Below are positions 1-4,585 of a stretch of 5,287 bases of DNA, piece after piece. Positions within the stretch are counted from its first letter, which is position 1. Every line of letters starts with the position of its first letter. Origin of the DNA: an uncultured Acidobacteriota bacterium. GTDB taxonomy: Bacteria; Acidobacteriota; Blastocatellia; Pyrinomonadales; Pyrinomonadaceae. The position numbers and the translations under genes are program-made. The stretch spans positions 1-5,287 of the forward strand of contig CAMLKY010000192.1 in assembly GCA_946480545.1 (NCBI GenBank), in the 5' to 3' direction. The notes beneath the pieces are model-generated. The model saw only the letters and a list, made by a program, of their open reading frames with translations, was not told the DNA's origin and ran no database searches.

Positions 1-1
1 C

Positions 2-496
2 GCCCGCGGTGAGTTCCGCGAGGACCTTTACTATCGTCTCAACGTCTTCACGATATTCCTGCCGCCGCTCCGCGAAAGGAAGTCCGACATCCTCCTGCTA
101 GCCGAACATTTTCTTGAGAAGTATGAACAGGAACACGGCAAACGAATCCGGCGGATCTCAACACCAGCGATCGATATGTTGATGGCGTATCACTTTCCCG
201 GCAACGTTCGCGAACTGGAGAATGCGATCGAACGTGCCGTGCTTATCTGTGATTCAAACGTCATACACGGTCACCATCTTCCGCCAACGCTGCAAACCGC
301 GGAAGTCTCGGATACCGTCACGGACCTGTCCCTGAAGTCCGCCGTGGAGGCGTTTGAGCGAGACCTGATCCAGGACACACTGAAATCTACTAAGGGAAAC
401 ATTGCCAAAGCCGCGCGGCAACTGGATTCGACCGAACGAATCCTCGGATACAAGATCAGGAATTACGGGATCGATCCGAAACGTTTTCGGGCCTGA
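2..496 (+). CDS. NifA/NtrC-like sigma-54-dependent activator, C-terminal part (5' end outside window)
   Basis: This is the end of a bacterial enhancer-binding protein that uses ATP hydrolysis to open sigma-54 RNA polymerase promoters. The open frame enters from the left edge and gives 164 residues. Visible first is the late AAA+ core: [11 protein letters not shown] (residues 6-16, the arginine-finger region), then [17 protein letters not shown], then the sensor II signature [16 protein letters not shown] at about 65-80. The C-terminus (about 110-164) is a Fis-type helix-turn-helix, [31 protein letters not shown] in continuous order, closest by eye to NifA-like regulators. The N-terminal sensor domain and the Walker and GAFTGA motifs lie upstream and cannot be judged. 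Its stop (494-496) overlaps the ATG of glnE, so the two are probably translationally coupled, which supports a nitrogen-control role. The specific name nifA cannot be assigned from this part alone. The family call is secure; the target genes are unknown. Confidence 0.93.
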   Translation, partial: ARGEFREDLYYRLNVFTIFLPPLRERKSDILLLAEHFLEKYEQEHGKRIRRISTPAIDMLMAYHFPGNVRELENAIERAVLICDSNVIHGHHLPPTLQTAEVSDTVTDLSLKSAVEAFERDLIQDTLKSTKGNIAKAARQLDSTERILGYKIRNYGIDPKRFRA

Positions 497-1233
497 TGCG
501 GATCCGCGCCCCCGAGATGAGTGAGCTCGAACATCTCATATCAGACCTTCCCGACCCGGATGCGGCTCGGCGGTTTCTTCGTGCGCTCGACGAGAAGCAT
601 CCGCGCGAAGCGTCGAAGCTTAGACGGGATACTGGACTGCTTTCCGATTGTTTGACGCTCGCATCTTATTCTCCGCTGCTGGCCACGACCCTTCTGCAGA
701 ATCCGGATTACCTTTCATGGCTCAATCGTGAACGCCGCGCACCGGTCGTGCGAACAAAAGACGAGTTGCTGGAATCGCTGGGACGCTTCGCACTCACCCA
801 TACCCAGCTTGATCTCCATTCCCAGCTCGCGCGTTTCCGACGGCGTGAGTTGCTCCGTATCTTCCTGAGCGACATTCGACGGCTCAAGACAGTCGCTGAG
901 ATCACGGAGGATATTTCGAATCTTGCCGACGCGATCCTCGAGACGGCTCTTAGGAATGCGCGGCAAGACGTGGACAATCGTTTCGGCACCCCTTTGGTGG
1001 TCGACGAAAAAGGAAAGGCAACAGCCGCCGAATTCTGCATCGTCAGTCTTGGGAAACTCGGTTCCCGGGAGTTAAATTACAGCTTGTCGGCAAACAGACG
1101 GGTGAAGGCGCCGCATATCGGGTCGATATGCGATTGCGTCCGCACGGCCGTGTCGGTCCGCTCGCGATCTCGGTTTCCGACGCCGTCAAATACTATCGGC
1201 GCGAAGCACGTGACTGGGAACGGCAGGTCCTGA
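496..1233 (+). CDS. glnE: GlnE N-terminal fragment (adenylyl-removing domain), truncated and frameshifted
   Basis: GlnE adenylylates glutamine synthetase to switch it off and, through its N-terminal domain, removes the AMP again. This ORF holds the start of that N-terminal domain. Residues about 1-175 are the helical lead-in (for example LASYSPLLATTLLQNPDYL), followed by the nucleotidyltransferase signature LGKLGSRELNYS ending at residue 196. In the family the next residues are a DxD metal-binding motif (SSDIDL type). Here they are absent: the frame continues as LSANRRVKAPH, an arginine-rich stretch unlike GlnE, so residues after about 196 are out-of-frame read-through. The correct continuation is in another frame from about 1083. 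The start at 496 overlaps the upstream stop by one base; ATG 517 (MSELEHLI) is an alternative, and neither has a clear Shine-Dalgarno sequence. As read, this fragment would lack catalysis. Identity is sure; whether the break is real is not. Confidence 0.85.
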   Translation: MRIRAPEMSELEHLISDLPDPDAARRFLRALDEKHPREASKLRRDTGLLSDCLTLASYSPLLATTLLQNPDYLSWLNRERRAPVVRTKDELLESLGRFALTHTQLDLHSQLARFRRRELLRIFLSDIRRLKTVAEITEDISNLADAILETALRNARQDVDNRFGTPLVVDEKGKATAAEFCIVSLGKLGSRELNYSLSANRRVKAPHIGSICDCVRTAVSVRSRSRFPTPSNTIGAKHVTGNGRS

Positions 1234-2993
1234 TCAGGTCTCGCGCGAGCGCGGGGAGTAGTGATGTTTACCGACGGTTCATCGAGGACGTAGATGAGGT
1301 GGTCTTCTCGACGAACATCTCAGTCGAGTCTGCACTCGAAAGTGTTCGCACGTCGAAGCAGCGTATCGACACCGAGCAAAAGCCGGGACGCGGTTTCAAT
1401 GTAAAGCTCGGACGCGGTGGCATTCGCGAGATCGAGTTCATCGCCCAGGCCCTCCAACTGGCGTATGGAGGCGCGGACCGCTGGCTCAGATCGCCGCATA
1501 CTCTGATCTCACTTGCCCGGCTTGCCGATAGAGGTCACATCACCGAGAAGGAGTTGACCGAGCTATTCAACGCCTACGAATTTTTGCGGCGCGCGGAACA
1601 CCTCCTGCAGATGGAGAACGGTCTGCAGACGCACGCCGTCCCGGTCGAGCCTGACCGCCGGTCGCTCCTTGCGCGTCGGATGGGATGTGCCGCGCCACGT
1701 GACTTCGAGAGCGAACTTGAGACTCATACGGGGAACGTTCACAAGATCTTCAGGCGGATATTCAATTCGGATGTCGGCAATGTCGATTCTACCGGCTTTA
1801 TCAACTGCGAAAAATCCGTGACCGAGATCCCGGCTCCGGCGGTTGATGATCAAAACCGCTCGACCGATGAACCGTGTCTCGACCGAACGGGTTATCAGAA
1901 GCTGCTGACTAGGATCGTGGATTCTGAAACCGACTTTCGCGGAAGGCTTGGAGCGCTGCGAGTCGAGTGGGCACGCTTCGTCGCTTCAATTGTTGACGCC
2001 GATCGCAACAAGGTCATCGATCTGAAGACCGCCAAGCGAGCACAAACGGCGCTCGCGGAAGCGAGCATCGATACCGCGCTTCGCATAACCGCGGAGGAAC
2101 TCGGCCACCGCTACAAATCCGTAATTGATCGGCCGCCGTTGATAGTGATGGGATTGGGAAAACTTGGAGGCGGCTCACTCGACTACGAGTCGGACCTTGA
2201 CGTTGTTCTCGTTTCCGATCCGGCACAGAATGTTCCCTCTACGACAACGCCCGGCGAGTTCTACAGCCGTGCGGCCGAACTTTTCGTGACAACTCTCTCG
2301 AGCATAACGCGCGAAGGTCACCTTTACCGTGTCGACTTGCGTCTGCGTCCTTACGGCAAGAATGGAACCAGCACTATCTCGGCCGACGTATTCGCCGACT
2401 ATATGCGAGATAAAGCTGCGATCTGGGAGTGGCTCGCGTATGTAAAGATCCGGGCCGTCGCCGGTGATATGGACCTCGCCAATCAAATCGAACGATCGCT
2501 GAGAGAGATCATTCACCGCCGGGCCGCGTCGGCTGAGAAAAAAGAGCTCGCTTCCGAGACCCGGCGGATGCGGCTGCTCCTCGAGAAAGAGAAGGCCCGT
2601 ACCCGAAGGTCGCGTGAAGTCGACATCAAGTACGGTGCCGGCGGAATGCTCGACATCTATTTCGCCATGCGATATCTCCAGCTACGAGATGACGTCCGCG
2701 ACAGTGGCGAAGACAGGTCGACCGAACTTATGCTTCGTCGACTACACGAAGCGGGCTCGATCAGCGATGCGGATTTTGAGGCGCTTGATGCGGGCTACCG
2801 CTTTCTCTCTGCGCTCGACCACGAATTGCGATTAAGCATCGGCCGGACGACCCGCTTCCCGGCCGCAAACGTAAAGGCCCTCGGGTTAATTGCGGACCGC
2901 CTCGACCTCGGATCTCCTCAACGTCTAGCGGAGCAGCTTACCGTGTCCCGCCTCGCCATTCGAGACGTCTTCGACAGGGTCGTTCCAGCCTGA
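1128..2993 (+). CDS. glnE: GlnE C-terminal fragment: end of adenylyl-removing domain plus complete adenylyltransferase domain
   Basis: This 621-residue ORF carries the rest of GlnE. GlnE-like sequence begins before the ATG, at about 1083 (KQTGEGAAYRVD), so the ATG at 1128 is an internal methionine of the domain and has no visible Shine-Dalgarno sequence. Residues 1-25 (MRLRPHGRVGPL) close the first nucleotidyltransferase fold, and NVKLGRGGIREIEF at about 91-104 marks its helical domain. A short linker follows (about 212-253). The second, adenylyltransferase half has helices (RAQTALAEASIDTAL), then GLGKLGG, the catalytic DYESDLD at 352-358 with both aspartates, VDLRLRP at 402-408, and a C-terminal helical domain with IKYGAGGMLDIYF. 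If translated, it could adenylylate glutamine synthetase but not reverse this by the normal N-terminal activity. Joining both fragments gives about 830 residues, against about 946 for the E. coli enzyme. Confidence 0.88.
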   Translation: MRLRPHGRVGPLAISVSDAVKYYRREARDWERQVLIRSRASAGSSDVYRRFIEDVDEVVFSTNISVESALESVRTSKQRIDTEQKPGRGFNVKLGRGGIREIEFIAQALQLAYGGADRWLRSPHTLISLARLADRGHITEKELTELFNAYEFLRRAEHLLQMENGLQTHAVPVEPDRRSLLARRMGCAAPRDFESELETHTGNVHKIFRRIFNSDVGNVDSTGFINCEKSVTEIPAPAVDDQNRSTDEPCLDRTGYQKLLTRIVDSETDFRGRLGALRVEWARFVASIVDADRNKVIDLKTAKRAQTALAEASIDTALRITAEELGHRYKSVIDRPPLIVMGLGKLGGGSLDYESDLDVVLVSDPAQNVPSTTTPGEFYSRAAELFVTTLSSITREGHLYRVDLRLRPYGKNGTSTISADVFADYMRDKAAIWEWLAYVKIRAVAGDMDLANQIERSLREIIHRRAASAEKKELASETRRMRLLLEKEKARTRRSREVDIKYGAGGMLDIYFAMRYLQLRDDVRDSGEDRSTELMLRRLHEAGSISDADFEALDAGYRFLSALDHELRLSIGRTTRFPAANVKALGLIADRLDLGSPQRLAEQLTVSRLAIRDVFDRVVPA

Positions 2994-3000
2994 CGCTCTT

Positions 3001-3026
3001 GTGTGACAGTCGAGAAACTGTCACAC
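3001..3026 (+). terminator. Perfect 10-bp hairpin after glnE, possible terminator without T-tract
   Basis: GTGTGACAGT (3001-3010) and ACTGTCACAC (3017-3026) are exact reverse complements around a 6-base loop, CGAGAA. The hairpin starts 8 bases after the glnE stop, a usual place for a terminator or a 3'-end stabilising structure. The bases that follow are GGGACCGCC, with no run of T, so it is not a standard intrinsic terminator and could be partial, Rho-assisted or purely protective. A protein-binding palindrome is an alternative. Confidence 0.5.
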
Positions 3027-3113
3027 GGGACCGCCGCCAATAAACGCACGATCGCAGTATAGGTAACTGATGAAACAGTTGGCCGGGCCGACTCTCATCC
3101 CGATCACTTTGGA

Positions 3114-3531
3114 GGACGATATGCCTATCATGCGTTTTATCGCCGTTGCGGCCGTACTTATTTCAATGGTTTCGCAGGCACTGACGATGCCGTCTGCGAA
3201 TAGCTCAACGATATTCGACAACATTGAACTGATGGAGCCGAACGGCGACAACCTGCGCGAACGATCGGTCCGGGTCATATTCGGTGAATCATCGATGCGC
3301 TTCGTGTCGCGGCGTGACGGTACTGTCCTGAAGGAATGGAGCTACGACAAGATTCGCTCGGCAGAGTATTCGTATACCAAAAACCCGCGTTGGAAGACCG
3401 GTCTCGGTCTCGGAGCGGCCAGCATCGCATTTCCCCCTCTGCTGCTTATGACTTCGCCGTGCTCAAAGTCGGCAAGGGCGTTCGAAAGGTCTTTATGCCG
3501 GCGTTCGAGACGCGGACCTCTGTCGTCATAA
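3114..3531 (+). CDS. Predicted secreted protein of unknown function, frameshifted near its C-terminus
   Basis: The interval includes the end of the ribosome-binding site; the chosen start codon is ATG 3121, because GGAGG at 3111-3115 lies five bases ahead of it. An in-frame ATG at 3070 is less likely, since it puts extra residues before the signal peptide. From 3121 the protein starts MPIMRFIAVAAVLISMVSQA, a typical Sec signal peptide with a short basic part and a hydrophobic core. The mature part has two beta-like segments (VRVIFGESSMRFVSRRDG, WSYDKIRSAEYSYTKNPRWKTG) and a glycine/alanine-rich hydrophobic stretch (about residues 96-109). This resembles small secreted or membrane-anchored proteins that I associate with Acidobacteria, whose function I do not know. 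After about residue 109 the frame reads a cysteine- and arginine-rich tail (SPCSKSARAFERSLCRRSRR) that is clearly non-native; the real C-terminus continues in another frame to 3554. It probably shares a transcript with the next gene, 26 bases beyond 3554. Confidence 0.6.
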
Positions 3532-3554
3532 AAGCACTTGGCGATGATAAGTAA
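3444..3554 (+). pseudogene. Out-of-frame C-terminal remnant of the preceding secreted-protein gene
   Basis: In the frame ending at TAA 3552-3554, the sequence reads AYDFAVLKVGKGVRKVFMPA followed by FETRTSVVIKALGDDK. This has the look of the normal end of the preceding protein family, which as I remember it closes with an LK-(D)K...-ET-(G)-LGDDK pattern. It cannot be translated from the upstream start without a frame change around 3440-3450. The family usually has a lysine- and tryptophan-containing strand between the hydrophobic segment and this tail (recalled as KKHWL-type). I see no such strand here, so bases seem to be missing rather than a single base slip. The assignment rests on remembered family patterns, not a search. 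Confidence 0.5.
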
Positions 3555-3580
3555 GATCTCGCCTTGTTTCACGCAACGTA

Positions 3581-3901
3581 ATGATTAGAGTTTTCTTCCT
3601 CACCATCCTGTTATCGATAGCCATCGTCGGACAGACGGAGACGCTGACCAACCGGAACATCATCGAGATGACCCAGGTCGGATTATCGACCGACGTGATT
3701 CTCAAAAAGATCGCGACCGCCAGAACGTCGTTCGACGTCAGGAGCGATGCTCTCATCGAACTGAAAAAGGCGGGAGTAAGCGATGACGTCATCGGAGCGA
3801 TGCTCGAAAAGAACGAAACTTGTCCGTCAATTCCATGGGTGGCGATCATTCCAGCGGCGCGCGCGCAGGCTTCGTCGCTGACTCGCTTCGGCATCGGTTG
3901 A
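3581..3901 (+). CDS. Predicted secreted small helical-repeat protein, N-terminal part, ended by a TGA
   Basis: The protein starts MIRVFFLTILLSIAIVGQTE, a Sec-type signal peptide. A helical module follows at about residues 22-80: LTNRNIIEMTQVGLSTDVIL, then KKIATARTSFDVRSDALIEL, then KKAGVSDDVIGAML. This is a pattern I know from many uncharacterised acidobacterial secreted proteins (LTN-x-D-I-x-M ... GLS-x-x-I-I ... FDxxxxALxxLKxAGVxDxVIxAM). After EKNET at about 79 the sequence becomes unlike the family and stops at TGA 3899-3901. The same frame resumes after the stop with the expected C-terminal domain (3917-4174), so this is probably the first half of one interrupted gene. No clear Shine-Dalgarno sequence precedes ATG 3581, which is 26 bases after the preceding stop, so translation may depend on the upstream gene. 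The function is unknown; an envelope location is inferred from the signal peptide. Confidence 0.6.
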   Translation: MIRVFFLTILLSIAIVGQTETLTNRNIIEMTQVGLSTDVILKKIATARTSFDVRSDALIELKKAGVSDDVIGAMLEKNETCPSIPWVAIIPAARAQASSLTRFGIG

Positions 3902-3916
3902 ACAGTTCAACGACTG

Positions 3917-4174
3917 ATGAAGCGAAAGGATTTTCAGAAGCTTGATCTGGCCATTCTTAGGTATAGAGAACAGGCCGATCTGTTTGTCGAGATCGGTTAC
4001 GTATCGGGTTCGTGGATAACGCATCGTTACGTTTATCGGATATATGATCGACGTTCGGGCGCCGTGATCGGTGCCGGAGAGACGACGTCGTGGGGATCAC
4101 TTGCCGAGAATCTCGCCCGGAATATAGCTCGAAGCCTTGCCGCCGCGCGCGTGGGAAAAATGAGTCAAGCCTAA
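3917..4174 (+). pseudogene. C-terminal domain of the interrupted secreted protein (same frame as 3581-3901)
   Basis: The 85 residues contain LAILRYREQADLFVEIGYVS, GSWITHRYVYRIYDRRSGAV and IGAGETTSWGSLAENLARNI. This is a beta-rich domain that, in the family as I remember it, follows a helical repeat like the one just upstream and has no start of its own. The ATG at 3917 sits where family members have an internal (L/M)KRKDF segment, has no Shine-Dalgarno sequence, and gives a product with no signal peptide. It is in the same frame as 3581-3901 and is separated from it by one TGA at 3899-3901. The linker is 38 codons including the stop, somewhat short for the family. The simplest reading is one gene, 3581-4174, damaged in the linker. 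A separately translated cytoplasmic domain is possible but less likely. Confidence 0.55.
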
Positions 4175-4179
4175 AACAA

Positions 4180-4217
4180 GAAAGAGCGTCGCTACCTGCC
4201 CAGCGCGACGCTCTTTC
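4180..4217 (+). terminator. Strong hairpin terminator closing the small-gene unit
   Basis: GAAAGAGCGTCGC (4180-4192) pairs perfectly with GCGACGCTCTTTC (4205-4217) around a 12-base loop. It begins five bases after the TAA at 4172-4174. The stem ends in CTCTTTC on the right and is preceded by an A-rich run on the left (AAAACAAG), so it could act as a Rho-independent terminator for + strand transcription, with only a short T-tract. Confidence 0.8.
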
Positions 4218-4223
4218 ATGCAC

Positions 4224-4246
4224 CGTGAGGTCTAAACGACATCACG
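4224..4246 (+). terminator. Second, weaker hairpin just after the terminator
   Basis: CGTGA (4224-4228) pairs with TCACG (4242-4246), and after a G/A mismatch GTC (4230-4232) pairs with GAC (4238-4240) around the loop TAAAC. It lies seven bases beyond the stronger hairpin and could be a back-up terminator. No T-run follows, so function is uncertain. Confidence 0.3.
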
Positions 4247-4432
4247 GCTTGCGAATTGTTGCTGTCCTGTTCAGGTTCGAATCGCAAAATCAAACGTGAA
4301 CGCTGCGGGCTCCCCCCAAGATGAGGCCGAACACGGTTAAACAGCAGCCGCGCTCGCTTGTCCAAAGCTGCCGCAGCACTTCCACGATCTGCAATGACCG
4401 TGCCATTTTTCCTGCAACACTACAGTACATTT
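4247..4432. other. Gene-free stretch with no recognisable content
   Basis: I find no gene with family resemblance on either strand here. The only ATG-started + strand frame of note (4321-4437, 38 codons) has no ribosome-binding site and no recognisable sequence. Weak inverted repeats (TTGCGA 4249-4254 with TCGCAA 4282-4287; GCAGC 4344-4348 with GCTGC 4367-4371) are too short to support an RNA gene. The stretch probably separates the terminator from the promoter of the next gene and may hold regulator sites. Confidence 0.5.
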
Positions 4433-4494
4433 GGTAGGTGAGCCGACATTGTGCGAGTTGACAAGGTTACGAATGGGAATATAATTCACCTACC
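4433..4494 (+). promoter_or_regulatory. Perfect 9-bp inverted repeat bracketing the promoter (candidate operator)
   Basis: GGTAGGTGA (4433-4441) and TCACCTACC (4486-4494) are exact reverse complements. The first arm ends 16 bases before the -35 hexamer; the second starts directly after the -10 hexamer and covers the expected transcription start. Arm centres (4437 and 4490) are 53 bp apart, close to five turns of B-DNA, so a protein could contact both on one face and loop the promoter. That is an inference; no regulator gene for it is visible in the window. Confidence 0.45.
4458..4485 (+). promoter_or_regulatory. Consensus sigma-70-type promoter of the LTD-protein gene
   Basis: The -35 hexamer TTGACA (4458-4463) and the -10 hexamer TATAAT (4480-4485) match the housekeeping consensus exactly, with a 16-base spacer. 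Transcription would begin near 4491-4493, giving a leader of about 94 nt before the ATG at 4586. No other promoter this good is visible in the window. Confidence 0.8.
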
Positions 4495-4526
4495 CCGGAT
4501 CCTGGACCTCAGCTACCGCGCTAATT

Positions 4527-4551
4527 TGCGACGCCGGCAATGCCGGTCGCA
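4527..4551 (+). promoter_or_regulatory. GC-rich hairpin in the 5' leader of the LTD-protein gene
   Basis: TGCGA (4527-4531) pairs with TCGCA (4547-4551), and after a two-base bulge CCGG (4534-4537) pairs with CCGG (4543-4546) around the loop CAATG. It ends about 20 bases before the ribosome-binding site, so it could be a stability element, a protein-binding site or part of a riboswitch-like fold. I could not match it to any riboswitch consensus I know. Confidence 0.4.
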
Positions 4552-4585
4552 GTTAATTCAAATACAAAAAAGGAGCCACTCCCAT

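Noticed and set aside
1078..1130. Programmed ribosomal frameshifting as the explanation for the split glnE.
   Set aside because: There is no slippery sequence at the junction, and a frameshift would not account for the missing DxD-containing segment.
2175..2516. A 113-residue open frame on the minus strand.
   Set aside because: It lies inside the well-supported adenylyltransferase domain of glnE and resembles no protein. The same holds for other minus-strand frames at 708-1040, 1563-1853 and 3526-3894.
3001..3026. A CRP/FNR-type operator, suggested by TGTGA...TCACA.
   Set aside because: The half-sites are separated by 14 bases rather than the usual 6, and a transcript hairpin explains the symmetry equally well.
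4274..4283. GGTTCGAATC resembles the T-loop of a tRNA.
   Set aside because: The flanking bases do not form the five-pair T-stem, and no anticodon arm, D-arm or acceptor stem can be drawn around it on either strand.
4321..4437. A 38-codon ORF in the gene-free stretch.
   Set aside because: It has no Shine-Dalgarno sequence, no recognisable motif and an ordinary composition. It ends inside the left arm of the promoter inverted repeat.
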